Shown: positions 50,024-58,793 of the stretch, piece after piece | Numbering within the stretch: the first letter of the stretch is position 1 | How the letters are laid out: every line of letters starts with the position of its first letter | DNA from: Streptomyces sp. JH14 | GTDB taxonomy: Bacteria > Actinomycetota > Actinomycetes > Streptomycetales > Streptomycetaceae | NCBI RefSeq assembly: GCF_029428675.1 | Contig: NZ_JAJNEL010000002.1 | Span: 62,001 to 126,000 of the forward strand | Reading direction: 5' to 3' | DNA length: 64,000 nt | The notes under the pieces: generated by a model | Seen by the model: the letters and a program-made list of their open reading frames with translations, nothing else | Told to the model about the DNA's origin: nothing | The model's database searches: none | Position numbers and translations under genes: made by a program

Positions 50024-52411
50024 GTGACGACGTCCATCGAAGGCAGGATCGCCGAGGAGCTCGGCGTACGCGAGCGACAGGTGAAGGCGGCCGTAGAGCT
50101 GCTCGACGGCGGCTCGACCGTCCCGTTCATCGCCCGTTACCGCAAGGAAGCGACCGAGATGCTCGACGATGCGCAGCTGCGCACGCTCGAGGAGCGGCTG
50201 CGGTATCTGCGGGAGCTGGAGGACCGGCGTACGGCGGTCCTCGACTCCGTGCGCGAGCAGGGCAAGCTGGACGAGGCCCTGGAGGCGCAGATCCGGGCCG
50301 CCGACACCAAGGCCCGTCTTGAGGACATCTATCTGCCGTTCAAACCGAAGCGGCGGACGAAGGCGCAGATCGCCCGGGAGGCGGGGCTCGCACCGCTCGC
50401 CGAGGGACTGCTCGGCGACCCGTCGGTCGAGCCGCTCGTCGCGGCGGCCGCCTTCGTGGACGCCGACAAGGGCGTCGCGGACGCGGCGGCGGCGCTGGAG
50501 GGTGCCCGCGCGATCCTGGCCGAGCGGTTCTCGGAGGACGCGGACCTGATCGGTGAGCTGCGTGAGCGCATGTGGTCGCGCGGACGGCTGGCGGCGAAGG
50601 TACGGGACGGCAAGGAGGAGGCCGGTGCGAAGTTCGCCGACTACTTCGACTTCGCCGAGCCGTTCACGGCGCTGCCCTCGCACCGGGTGCTCGCGATGCT
50701 CCGGGGTGAGAAGGAGGACGTGCTCGACCTGGTCCTGGAGCCGGAGGAGCCGTCGGACGTGCCGGGCCCGTCGACGTACGAGAACATGGTCGCCCGCCGG
50801 TTCGGGGTGGCCGACCGCGGCCGCCCCGGGGACAAGTGGCTCGGAGACACGGTGCGCTGGGCATGGCGGACCCGGATCCTCGTCCATCTCGGGATCGATC
50901 TGCGGCTGCGGCTGCGTACGGCGGCGGAGGACGAGGCGGTACGCGTCTTCGCGTCGAACCTGCGCGATCTGCTGCTCGCCGCCCCGGCCGGGACGCGGGC
51001 CACGCTGGGGCTCGACCCCGGTTTCCGTACGGGCGTGAAGGTCGCCGTCGTCGACTCGACCGGCAAGGTCGTCGCGACGGATGTCATCCACCCGCACGTC
51101 CCGGCGAACCGGTGGGACGAGTCGCTGGCGAAGCTGGCGCGGCTGGCGAAGGAGCACTCGGTCGATCTGATCGCGATCGGCAACGGCACCGCGTCCCGCG
51201 AGACGGACAAGCTCGCCGGCGAACTGTGCGACAAGCACCCGGAGCTGAAGCTCACCAAGGTGATGGTGTCCGAGGCGGGCGCCTCGGTCTACTCGGCCTC
51301 GGCCTTCGCCTCGCAGGAGCTCCCGGACATGGACGTGTCGTTGCGCGGCGCGGTGTCGATCGCGCGGCGCCTGCAGGACCCGCTGGCCGAGCTGGTGAAG
51401 ATCGACCCGAAGTCGATCGGTGTCGGCCAGTACCAGCACGATCTGTCCGAGGTGAAGCTGTCGCGCTCGCTGGACGCGGTCGTCGAGGACTGTGTGAACG
51501 GCGTCGGTGTCGACGTCAACACCGCGTCGGCACCCCTGCTTGCGCGGGTCTCGGGCATCGGTTCCGGCCTCGCCGAGAACATCGTCGCGCACCGGGACGC
51601 GAACGGCCCCTTCCGGTCCCGGAAGGCGCTCAAGGACGTGGCGCGGCTGGGCCCGAAGGCGTACGAGCAGTGCGCGGGGTTCCTCCGCATCCGGGGCGAC
51701 GACCCGCTGGACGCGTCGAGCGTCCACCCGGAGGCGTACCCGGTGGTGCGGCGGATGGCGAAGACGGTGGGCGGCGAGGTCGCCTCGCTCGTCGGCAACT
51801 CCGGTGTGCTGCGGTCGCTGCGGGCCGATGACTTCGTGGACGAGAAGTTCGGGCTGCCGACGGTCACGGACATCCTGAAGGAGCTGGAGAAGCCTGGTCG
51901 CGACCCGCGGCCCGCGTTCAAGACGGCCACCTTCAAGGAAGGCGTCGAGAAGCTCGGCGACCTGGTCTCCGGGATGGTGCTGGAGGGGGTCGTGACGAAC
52001 GTCGCCGCGTTCGGGGCGTTCGTGGACGTGGGTGTGCACCAGGACGGTCTGGTGCATGTGTCGGCGATGTCCAAGACGTTCGTGAAGGACCCGCGGGACG
52101 TGGTGAAGCCGGGCGACATCGTGAAGGTGAAGGTGATGGACGTCGACATCCCGCGGAAGCGGATCTCCCTGACGCTGCGGCTGGACGACGAGGCGGCGCC
52201 GCAGGCCGCGGGCGGCGGCCAGCGCCGCGAGCGCGGCCAGGGCGGGGCCCGCCCGCCCCAGCAGCGCGCCCCGCGCGAGCGCCGCGACGGCGGGGGCGGC
52301 GCCCGCCAGGCGGCGGGTCCGGCCCCCACGAACAGTGCGATGGCCGATGCCCTGCGCCGCGCGGGCCTGGCGGACGGCGGCAAGTCCGACGACCGCCGCG
52401 GCAGGCGCTGA
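50024..52411 (+). CDS. tex: Tex family RNA-binding transcription accessory protein
   Basis: The 795-aa protein has the Tex N-terminal helical region (FIARYRKEATEMLDDAQLRT), a YqgF RNase-H-like domain (TLGLDPGFRTGVKVAVVDST), helix-hairpin-helix motifs (LLARVSGIGSGLAENIVAHR) and a C-terminal S1 domain at about residues 645-720 (VTNVAAFGAFVDVGVHQDGL). A Gly/Arg-rich tail follows. It binds nucleic acids and influences transcription. The GTG start lies at 50024. Two strong terminators follow. Confidence 0.94.
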   Translation: MTTSIEGRIAEELGVRERQVKAAVELLDGGSTVPFIARYRKEATEMLDDAQLRTLEERLRYLRELEDRRTAVLDSVREQGKLDEALEAQIRAADTKARLEDIYLPFKPKRRTKAQIAREAGLAPLAEGLLGDPSVEPLVAAAAFVDADKGVADAAAALEGARAILAERFSEDADLIGELRERMWSRGRLAAKVRDGKEEAGAKFADYFDFAEPFTALPSHRVLAMLRGEKEDVLDLVLEPEEPSDVPGPSTYENMVARRFGVADRGRPGDKWLGDTVRWAWRTRILVHLGIDLRLRLRTAAEDEAVRVFASNLRDLLLAAPAGTRATLGLDPGFRTGVKVAVVDSTGKVVATDVIHPHVPANRWDESLAKLARLAKEHSVDLIAIGNGTASRETDKLAGELCDKHPELKLTKVMVSEAGASVYSASAFASQELPDMDVSLRGAVSIARRLQDPLAELVKIDPKSIGVGQYQHDLSEVKLSRSLDAVVEDCVNGVGVDVNTASAPLLARVSGIGSGLAENIVAHRDANGPFRSRKALKDVARLGPKAYEQCAGFLRIRGDDPLDASSVHPEAYPVVRRMAKTVGGEVASLVGNSGVLRSLRADDFVDEKFGLPTVTDILKELEKPGRDPRPAFKTATFKEGVEKLGDLVSGMVLEGVVTNVAAFGAFVDVGVHQDGLVHVSAMSKTFVKDPRDVVKPGDIVKVKVMDVDIPRKRISLTLRLDDEAAPQAAGGGQRRERGQGGARPPQQRAPRERRDGGGGARQAAGPAPTNSAMADALRRAGLADGGKSDDRRGRR

Positions 52412-52427
52412 CGGGGCCGTGGCCCGG

Positions 52428-52475
52428 CCGGGCGGGTACGCCGAGGCCCGGACGGTCCCCGGCGTACCCGCCCGG
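52428..52475 (+). terminator. First terminator after tex
   Basis: A perfect 16-bp stem (52428-52443 with 52460-52475) lies 17 bp after the tex stop. It contains TACGCC/GGCGTA in its arms. Confidence 0.7.
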
Positions 52476-52570
52476 AATCGCCTCGGGAACCGGTCGGCGC
52501 CCGAACCGCGCGCGCTGAGCACACCGACGGCCTGTGGGTCGTGCGGCAACCCCGCTGAACTGCGCAGTTC

Positions 52571-52629
52571 CTGCACGAGGGGCGGGCGCCCCAGGGAGCA
52601 CATCCCCGGGGCGCCCGCCCCTCGTGCAG
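52571..52629. terminator. Terminator between tex and the MFS gene
   Basis: Perfect 22-bp arms (52571-52592 and 52608-52629) end seven bases before the stop of the convergent MFS gene, so it works mainly for the minus-strand transcript and as backup for tex. Confidence 0.78.
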
Positions 52630-52636
52630 CCGGCCG

Positions 52637-54118
52637 CTACCGGCCGGCCACCTCCGCCATCTCCTTGCGGTCCGCATGTCCCCCGGTCGCGCGGAGCTTC
52701 AGCGACGCGCGGCGGGCCGGAATCAGCAGGGCCGCGAGGGCTGCGGCAAGGCACAGAAGCGTGAGCAGGGTGAAGCCGTGGGTGTACCCGGTCTCGTACG
52801 GGAGTCCGGTCGGCTGGAGCCGGCCGGTGACCAGGATCCCGGTGACCGCGGCGCCGATGGAGCCGCCGATGGTGCGGATGTTGGCGTTCATGCCGGTCGC
52901 AGCGCCAGTCTGGTCGGCCGGGACGCTGTGCACGATGAGTGTGGCCATGGAGGCGAACGCCAATCCGATACCGAGGCCGAACACCCCGGCGGCGACGGCC
53001 ACCTGCCAGACCTGCCCGTGCCAGACGGTGAGCAGCCCGCAGGCCACCGCACCGAGGGCCGCGCCGGCGACGAGCAGGTTCTTCGCGCCGACCACGGGAG
53101 CGAGACGGCCGCTGAGCACTCCGGAGACGAACATCGCGACCAGCATGGGCAGCATCAGCAGTCCGGCCCCGGTGACACTGGAGCCGAAGCCGTACCCGGC
53201 GGCCGACGGGGTCTGCACGAAGCCGGGCAGGAACGACCACACCGAGTACATGCCCGCCCCGAAGAGCAGTGCGGCCGTGTTGGTCGTCCACACCGGGTAC
53301 AGCCGCATGATGCGCAGATCGATCAGCGGGTGTTCGGCCCGCTGCTCGGCGAACAGCCACGCGGCGAACAGCACGACGGCGACGCCGAACAGCCCGAGGA
53401 CCCGCGCCGAGCCCCAGCCCCACGAGCTCGCCTGGCTGAGCGGCAGCAGCAGCGCCACCAGCCATCCGGAGAGCAGGAACGCGCCGGCCCAGTTGACCCG
53501 GCCCTCGGCGCGCCGTGGCGACTCGGGCACGTGCCGGAAGGCGATGGCGGCGGTCAGCGCGACGACGATCACCGGCAGCCAGAACAGCCAGCGGTAGTCG
53601 AGCGTGGCGACGATGGGCCCGGCGAGCACCATGCCGAGGCCGCCGCCCGCGGCGATGACCGCGGACAGGTTGCTGATACTGGCGCCGACCCGGGAGGCGT
53701 CGAACTCGTCCCGGATGATGCCGAAGGACAGGGGGAAGAGGGCGCCGCCGATGCCCTGGACGACCCGCGCGACGATCAGGATCCCGATGTTGGGCGCGAG
53801 CGCGGCCAGCAGGCAGCCGACGAGTACCGCGACCAGCGAGGCGACGAGCGTGCGCTTCTTGCCGATCAGGTCGCCGACGCGGCCGAGGATCGGCGTGAAG
53901 ATCGAGGCGGAGAGGAGGTAGGCCGTCATCACCCAGGTCACCGTCGCCTGCGAGGTGTGCATGGCGTGCTGGACGGTGGGCAGGGCCGGAGCGATCAGCG
54001 ACTGGAGGAGGGAGAACACACCCGCACCGGTCGCGAGGACGGCGAAGGTGACCCGGTTCGAGGAACGCGGTCGGGATGGAGCGGACAAAGTCGGCTTCTC
54101 TCTCGGGTATGCGGGCAT
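52637..54118 (-). CDS. MFS transporter, DHA2-like (14-helix) drug exporter
   Basis: The 493-aa major facilitator protein has the antiporter motif WVMTAYLLSASIFTPILGRV followed by GDLIGKKRT (motif A) and GLGMVLAGPIV (motif C-like) after SAVIAAGGG, typical of proton-driven drug exporters. About 14 TM helices are visible. The divergent TetR gene is its likely repressor. The ATG at 54118 has a weak ribosome site; a TTG at 54088 after GAGAGAGAAG is a serious alternative that drops ten residues. Confidence 0.88.
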   Translation of the reverse strand: MPAYPREKPTLSAPSRPRSSNRVTFAVLATGAGVFSLLQSLIAPALPTVQHAMHTSQATVTWVMTAYLLSASIFTPILGRVGDLIGKKRTLVASLVAVLVGCLLAALAPNIGILIVARVVQGIGGALFPLSFGIIRDEFDASRVGASISNLSAVIAAGGGLGMVLAGPIVATLDYRWLFWLPVIVVALTAAIAFRHVPESPRRAEGRVNWAGAFLLSGWLVALLLPLSQASSWGWGSARVLGLFGVAVVLFAAWLFAEQRAEHPLIDLRIMRLYPVWTTNTAALLFGAGMYSVWSFLPGFVQTPSAAGYGFGSSVTGAGLLMLPMLVAMFVSGVLSGRLAPVVGAKNLLVAGAALGAVACGLLTVWHGQVWQVAVAAGVFGLGIGLAFASMATLIVHSVPADQTGAATGMNANIRTIGGSIGAAVTGILVTGRLQPTGLPYETGYTHGFTLLTLLCLAAALAALLIPARRASLKLRATGGHADRKEMAEVAGR

Positions 54119-54272
54119 GCGCGCTCTGCGGAACGGCGCATTACGGGTGTCGTCCCGGTGGGGAGTGCGGGGTGCCCTGGGGCACGGACACGGGGCGCGG
54201 CCTCGCTGCCGCGTCTGGAAGGATGGAAGCCGTCGGGCACAGCCGACGCCGGAAGCTTCTCCACTGGTAAAG

Positions 54273-54288
54273 TGGAGGAACACCTCCA
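54273..54288. promoter_or_regulatory. Operator between the MFS and TetR genes
   Basis: TGGAGG-aaca-CCTCCA is a perfect 6-bp inverted repeat, with AT-rich flanks GTAAAG and GATTAG. It lies 45 bp before the TetR gene and 155 bp before the MFS gene, well placed for binding by the neighbouring TetR protein. Confidence 0.6.
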
Positions 54289-54332
54289 GATTAGCGGAGG
54301 CGACCCTCCGGTTCAAGTCAGGGAGGCACAAC

Positions 54333-54902
54333 GTGGCGCACACCCCGGTGGGCGAGATCGTCGAGGCCCGGCGTCCGCGCCGCGCCGACGCCCGGCGCAA
54401 CTACGACGCGCTGCTGAAGGCCGCCCGTGAGACCTTCGCCGCGCAGGGCGCCGACGCCTCCCTGGAGGACATCGCGCGCCGCGCGGGCGTCGGGATCGGC
54501 ACGCTGTACCGCAATTTCCCGACCCGCCTCCAGCTCTTCGAGGTCGTCTACGCGGACGAGGTCGACGCCCTGTGCCGGGTCGCCGACGAGGTCGCGGACG
54601 AACCTCCGTGGCAGGCGCTGACCGTCTGGCTGCGCCGCTTCGTCGAGTACATGGTCACCAAGCGGGCCATCCGCGAAGCGGTGGACAGCGAGTCCGACGT
54701 GTTCGTCTCCTGCCGCGCCTCGATGTACGAGGCAGGCTCCCCGCTGTTCACGCGCGCCCAGGATGCCGGAGCGATCCGCCTCGACATGTCCTTCGACGAC
54801 CTGATCCGCATGGTCGCGGGCGTCACCGGGGCGTCGTACCCCACGACCGAACAGCGCGACCGCGTCCTGGAGATCGCCCTGGACGGCGTCCGCGCCCGCT
54901 GA
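54333..54902 (+). CDS. TetR/AcrR family regulator of the adjacent MFS transporter
   Basis: The 189-aa repressor has the helix-turn-helix ASLEDIARRAGVGIGTLYRN followed by FPTRLQLFEVVYADEV. The C-terminal ligand domain matches the SbtR/TetR_C-type with VAGVTGASYPTTEQRDRV. The GTG at 54333 follows GGGAGG at good spacing; upstream codons in frame belong to the promoter region. Divergent orientation and the intervening palindrome suggest it represses itself and the exporter, and is released by an exported compound. Confidence 0.9.
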   Translation: MAHTPVGEIVEARRPRRADARRNYDALLKAARETFAAQGADASLEDIARRAGVGIGTLYRNFPTRLQLFEVVYADEVDALCRVADEVADEPPWQALTVWLRRFVEYMVTKRAIREAVDSESDVFVSCRASMYEAGSPLFTRAQDAGAIRLDMSFDDLIRMVAGVTGASYPTTEQRDRVLEIALDGVRAR

Positions 54903-54908
54903 GCCCTC

Positions 54909-54958
54909 ACGTCCTGGGGAGCAGGAGGGAGCGGGCTCCCTCCTGCTCCCCAGGACGT
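54909..54958. terminator. Bidirectional terminator between tetR and ABC-F genes
   Basis: Perfect 23-bp arms (54909-54931 and 54936-54958) over a 4-nt loop. The right arm reaches the stop codon of the ABC-F gene, making this the longest perfect stem in the window. Confidence 0.82.
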
Positions 54959-56595
54959 CAGCTCTCGGTGACCTTGCCCCCGTCCACCCGCAGCATGCGC
55001 GTGGTACGGACGACATCGAGCATCCGCCGGTCGTGCGTGACCAGCAGCAACGTCCCGGTGTACGAGTCGAGCGCCGACTCCAGCTGCTCGATCGCGGGCA
55101 GGTCGAGGTGGTTCGTGGGCTCGTCCAGGACCAGGAGGTTCACTCCCCGGCCCTGGAGCAGGGCGAGCGCCGCCCTGGTGCGCTCGCCCGGGGAGAGGGT
55201 CGTCGCGGGACGCATCACATGGTCGGCACGCAGCCCGAACTTGGCGAGCAGCGTGCGGACTTCGGCCGGTTCGGTCTCGGGGACGGCGGCGCAGAACGCC
55301 TCCAGCAAGGTCTCCGATCCGTGGAACAGCCTCCGTGCCTGGTCGACCTCGCCGACCACGACGCCCGAGCCGAGCGTGGCATGGCCCGAGTCCAGCGGCA
55401 GGCGGCCGAGCAGCGCCGCGAGGAGGGTGGACTTGCCCGCCCCGTTGGCGCCGGTGATGGCCACCCGGTCCGCCCAGTCGATCTGCAGCGACGCCGGACC
55501 GAACGCGAAGTCGCCGCGCACCACCTCCGCGTCGCGCAGCGTGGCGACGACGGAACCGGAACGCGGGGCCGTCGCGATCTCCATCCGCAGCTCCCACTCC
55601 TTGCGCGGCTCCTCGACGACGTCGAGCCGTTCGATCATGCGCTGCGTCTGCCGGGCCTTCGCGGCCTGCTTCTCGCTGGCCTCACTGCGGAACTTGCGGC
55701 CGATCTTGTCGGAGTCGGTGGCCTTGCGGCGGGCGTTCTTGACGCCCTTGTCCATCCAGCCGCGCTGCATCTGCGCCCGCCCTTCGAGGGCGGAGCGCTT
55801 GTCGGCGTACTCCTCGAACTCCTCGCGGGCATGCCGGCGGGCGCGGTCGCGCTCCTCCAGGTAGGCCGCGTAGCCGCCGCCGTACAGGTTGATCTGCTGC
55901 TGGGCGAGGTCCAGTTCGAGGACCTTGGTGACCGTGCGCATCAGGAACTCGCGGTCGTGGCTGATGACGACGGTGCCGGCGCGCAGCCCGGAGACGTACC
56001 GCTCCAGGCGCTCCAGGCCGTCCAGGTCGAGATCGTTGGTCGGCTCGTCGAGCAGGAAGATGTCGTACCGCGACAGGAGCAGCGAGGCGAGTCCGGCGCG
56101 GGCGGCCTGACCGCCGGAGAGCGCGCTCATCGGCAGGTCGAGGCCGACGGTCAGGCCGAGGTCTGCGGCGACCTCGTCGGCGCGCTCGTCCAGGTCGGCG
56201 CCGCCGAGGGCCAGCCAGCGTTCCAGGGTCTCGGAGTAGGCGTCGTCCGCGCCCGGTGCCCCGTCGACGAGGGCCTGGGTGGCGGCGTCCATCGCCTGCT
56301 GGGCGCCGGCGACGCCGGTCCTGCGGGCCAGGAACTCCCGCACGGTCTCCCCGGGCCGGCGTTCCGGCTCCTGCGGGAGGTGACCGACGGTGGCCGTGGG
56401 CGGGGAGAGCCGCAGCTCGCCCTCCTCCGGCCGGTCGAGCCCGGCGAGCAGCCGGAGCAGGGACGATTTTCCGGCTCCGTTGACTCCGACGAGACCGATC
56501 ACGTCACCGGGCGCGACGACGAGGTCGAGTCCGGCGAAGAGTGTGCGGTCGCCGTGTCCGGCGGCGAGGTCCTTGGCGACGAGAGTGGCAGTCAT
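54958..56595 (-). CDS. ABC-F family ATPase (ribosome-associated)
   Basis: The 545-aa soluble protein has two ABC domains: Walker A GVNGAGKSSLLRLLAG and GANGAGKSTLLAALLG, signatures LSGGQAARAGLASLLLSRYD and LSPGERTRAALALLQGRG, and Walker B FLLDEPTNDLD and LVLDEPTNHLD. An inter-domain linker rich in Arg/Lys/Glu (residues about 235-330) corresponds to the P-site tRNA interaction motif. There are no TM segments. ABC-F proteins act on the ribosome in translation or antibiotic protection; which applies here is unclear. The ATG is at 56595. Confidence 0.9.
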   Translation of the reverse strand: MTATLVAKDLAAGHGDRTLFAGLDLVVAPGDVIGLVGVNGAGKSSLLRLLAGLDRPEEGELRLSPPTATVGHLPQEPERRPGETVREFLARRTGVAGAQQAMDAATQALVDGAPGADDAYSETLERWLALGGADLDERADEVAADLGLTVGLDLPMSALSGGQAARAGLASLLLSRYDIFLLDEPTNDLDLDGLERLERYVSGLRAGTVVISHDREFLMRTVTKVLELDLAQQQINLYGGGYAAYLEERDRARRHAREEFEEYADKRSALEGRAQMQRGWMDKGVKNARRKATDSDKIGRKFRSEASEKQAAKARQTQRMIERLDVVEEPRKEWELRMEIATAPRSGSVVATLRDAEVVRGDFAFGPASLQIDWADRVAITGANGAGKSTLLAALLGRLPLDSGHATLGSGVVVGEVDQARRLFHGSETLLEAFCAAVPETEPAEVRTLLAKFGLRADHVMRPATTLSPGERTRAALALLQGRGVNLLVLDEPTNHLDLPAIEQLESALDSYTGTLLLVTHDRRMLDVVRTTRMLRVDGGKVTES

Positions 56596-56648
56596 CAGGA
56601 TCCCGATCCTAATCGGCGACCGGTGCCTTCCTCGCCGGGTCCGGCACC

Positions 56649-57704
56649 TCAGTGGTGCACCATCGGTGCGACCAGGACGCTCCCCGCGGTGCGTGCCACC
56701 AGGAAGGACTGGCCCTTCACGGCCCGTGCGTCCAGCGCGATGCGGTGCTCCCCGGATTCCAGTACGCCGTCGAAGACCTCCTGCGCATGGGTGCGGTACA
56801 GCCGGTCGAGACGGTACGCGACCAGGGTGACCCGGCAGGTCGAGGTGACGTCGACGCCGGCCGTGCCGTCCGCCGCCGTCAGCCCGACCAGCCGGCGCTG
56901 GGCGGGTGCGCTGCGGTCCAGGGCGTGCTCGATCTGGGCGAGCAGCACGGGGACCACCGGGGCGAGGCCGTCCACATAGGCGACGTCCGCACCGGCCCGG
57001 GTGAATGCCCGCCGTGCCGCGGCGCGTTCGTCCTCGGTGATCGCCCGGCCGAAGGCCACGGCACGGTAGCCGCGGAGCTCCTCGGGCGACACCTGCGCGA
57101 CGTCGGCGGTGACGTCGGCACCGATGCCGATGGCGCGCAGAGCGGCGGCGAGCTTGGCGAGCACGGCGACGCGGGCGCCGATCAGCAGGACGCGGCGCCC
57201 GGTCGGCGCGTCCGGTCCCGGCCGGGCCCCGCCGTCCGCCACCGCGGCCGGGAGCAGACGTTCCAGTTCCTGCCGGTACTGGTCGCCGTCGAAGCGGAAC
57301 GGCCCTATGCCGTGGTAGCCGCTCCGCGCCAGGTCGACGGTCTCGTAGGTCTGCCAGGCGAAGTCACGCCAGACGATGTCGGTGCCGTCCCGTTCGATGA
57401 CGGCGGTGACCGCCCCGCATTCGAGGCTCTCGCACTCGGGGCAGCCGTAGATCACGTAGCGGCCGCCGCCCAGCGGGGCGTCCGCTTCGAGCAGCAGACG
57501 TCGCACATGGGTGGTGAAGATCGCGGGCGGTACGTCGGAGGCGAGCGGGGACACGGCGTCGAGGTCGGAGAGCTGGAACAGCAGCGGACGGCCGTCCACG
57601 AGGAAATCCATGAAGTCCCGGTGCACCTGGTAGTCGCCATGGGCGAGGACTCCACCGGCTCGCATCGCCGGCGCCAGGCCGAAAGTCGCGTACTCGGCAG
57701 ACAT
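56649..57704 (-). CDS. Two-part protein of unknown function (often called oxidoreductase)
   Basis: The 351-aa protein has an N-terminal part (about 1-160) with DYQVHRDFMDFLVDGRPLLF and a cysteine cluster YGCPECESLECGAVTAVIER followed by DIVWRDFAWQTYETVDLARS. Similar CxxC...C domains occur in small actinobacterial proteins annotated as oxidoreductase without proof. The C-terminal part has a Rossmann-like segment (GRRVLLIGARVAVLAKLAAAL) and a YRAVAFGRAITEDERAAARR region. Neither part gives a sure reaction. It is divergent from the D-amino-acid-oxidase-like gene. Confidence 0.65.
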   Translation of the reverse strand: MSAEYATFGLAPAMRAGGVLAHGDYQVHRDFMDFLVDGRPLLFQLSDLDAVSPLASDVPPAIFTTHVRRLLLEADAPLGGGRYVIYGCPECESLECGAVTAVIERDGTDIVWRDFAWQTYETVDLARSGYHGIGPFRFDGDQYRQELERLLPAAVADGGARPGPDAPTGRRVLLIGARVAVLAKLAAALRAIGIGADVTADVAQVSPEELRGYRAVAFGRAITEDERAAARRAFTRAGADVAYVDGLAPVVPVLLAQIEHALDRSAPAQRRLVGLTAADGTAGVDVTSTCRVTLVAYRLDRLYRTHAQEVFDGVLESGEHRIALDARAVKGQSFLVARTAGSVLVAPMVHH

Positions 57705-57759
57705 GTCCCGAGTATTCCCTTCGCGCACCTGTTGTGAGCACCGCATCGGGCATTTCCGT

Positions 57760-57765
57760 TAGCGT
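57760..57765 (+). promoter_or_regulatory. Putative -10 box for a leaderless flavoprotein mRNA
   Basis: TAGCGT ends six bases before the ATG at 57772 and no ribosome site is present. No well-spaced -35 is seen. Confidence 0.42.
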
Positions 57766-57771
57766 CCGCCC

Positions 57772-58734
57772 ATGAGCGAAGCAAGGGCAGCTGTGACGGG
57801 GCGTACGGACGAGTCGGACGTGATTGTGGTGGGCGGTGGGGTCAGTGGGCTGACCACGGCACTGGTGCTGGCCGGACGCGGCCACCGGGTGCGGGTCTGG
57901 TCACGGGAGGCGGCCGCGTCGACGACCTCGGCGGTGGCGGGGGCGCTCTGGTGGCCGTACCGGATCGAGCCCGAGGAGCTGGTCGGCGACTGGGCGCTGC
58001 GCACGCTGCGGTGGTACGAGGAGCTGGCCGAACGCCCGGACGAGACCGGTGTCCGGCTGGTCGCCGGCGTGCACCGGGGCGAGCGGCTCGCGGCCCTGGG
58101 GCCGTGGGCGGCGAAGCTGACGGACCTGGTCCAGGTCGAGGAGGGGCTACGGGCCCGGCTCCCGCTGATCGACATGCCGGTGCATCTGAGCCGGCTGGAG
58201 CGGCGGCTCGCCGCGGCCGGGGGCGCGATCGAGCAGCGTACGGTCACCTCGCTCGACGAGGCCGCGGCGCAGGCCCCGGTCGTGGTCAACTGCACCGGTC
58301 TCGGCGCCCGGGAGCTGGTGCCGGACACCGGGATGCGGCCGGTGCGCGGGCAGTTGGTGCTGGTGGAGAACCCGGGCATCGAGGAGTGGTTCACCGAGAC
58401 GGACCCGGTGTCGGAGGCGTCGACGTACTTCTTCCCGCAGCCCGGGAGGCTGGTCCTCGGCGGTACGGCGGAGACGGACGACTGGAACGCGGAGCCGGAT
58501 CCCGGTACGGCCGAGCAGATCGTGGCGAGGTGTGCGCGGGTCCGGCCGGAGATCGCGCGGGCCCGGATCATCGGACACCGGGTGGGGCTGCGGCCGGCCC
58601 GCGACGCGGGGGTGCGCATCGAGGCCGAACCGCTGCCCGGTGGGGGGCGGTTGGTGCACAACTACGGGCACGGGGGCGCGGGGGTGACGGTGGCTCTGGG
58701 CTGCGCCGAGGCGGCAGCCGACCTCGTCGGCTGA
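57772..58734 (+). CDS. FAD-dependent oxidoreductase, D-amino-acid-oxidase-like
   Basis: The 320-aa flavoprotein has the FAD dinucleotide fold VIVVGGGVSGLTTALVLAGR, the DAAO-type TTSAVAGALWWPYRIEP and VVNCTGLGARELVPD. The C-terminal signature is LVHNYGHGGAGVTVALGCAE, matching the DAAO family ending. It oxidatively deaminates D-amino acids in the family (substrate range unknown) and acts in the cytosol. The start codon is six bases after a -10 box, so the mRNA is probably leaderless. Confidence 0.9.
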   Translation: MSEARAAVTGRTDESDVIVVGGGVSGLTTALVLAGRGHRVRVWSREAAASTTSAVAGALWWPYRIEPEELVGDWALRTLRWYEELAERPDETGVRLVAGVHRGERLAALGPWAAKLTDLVQVEEGLRARLPLIDMPVHLSRLERRLAAAGGAIEQRTVTSLDEAAAQAPVVVNCTGLGARELVPDTGMRPVRGQLVLVENPGIEEWFTETDPVSEASTYFFPQPGRLVLGGTAETDDWNAEPDPGTAEQIVARCARVRPEIARARIIGHRVGLRPARDAGVRIEAEPLPGGGRLVHNYGHGGAGVTVALGCAEAAADLVG

Positions 58735-58793
58735 GCTAGGCCGGCTGCGGGCCGGCGGCCGCGCCCCCTGTTCATGGGATCAACCACACGGGA

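Noticed and set aside
49772..52603. 943-codon minus-strand open frame opposite tex
   Set aside because: It lies exactly antisense to tex, has no family signature and arises from high-GC codon bias; tex has all its domains on the plus strand.
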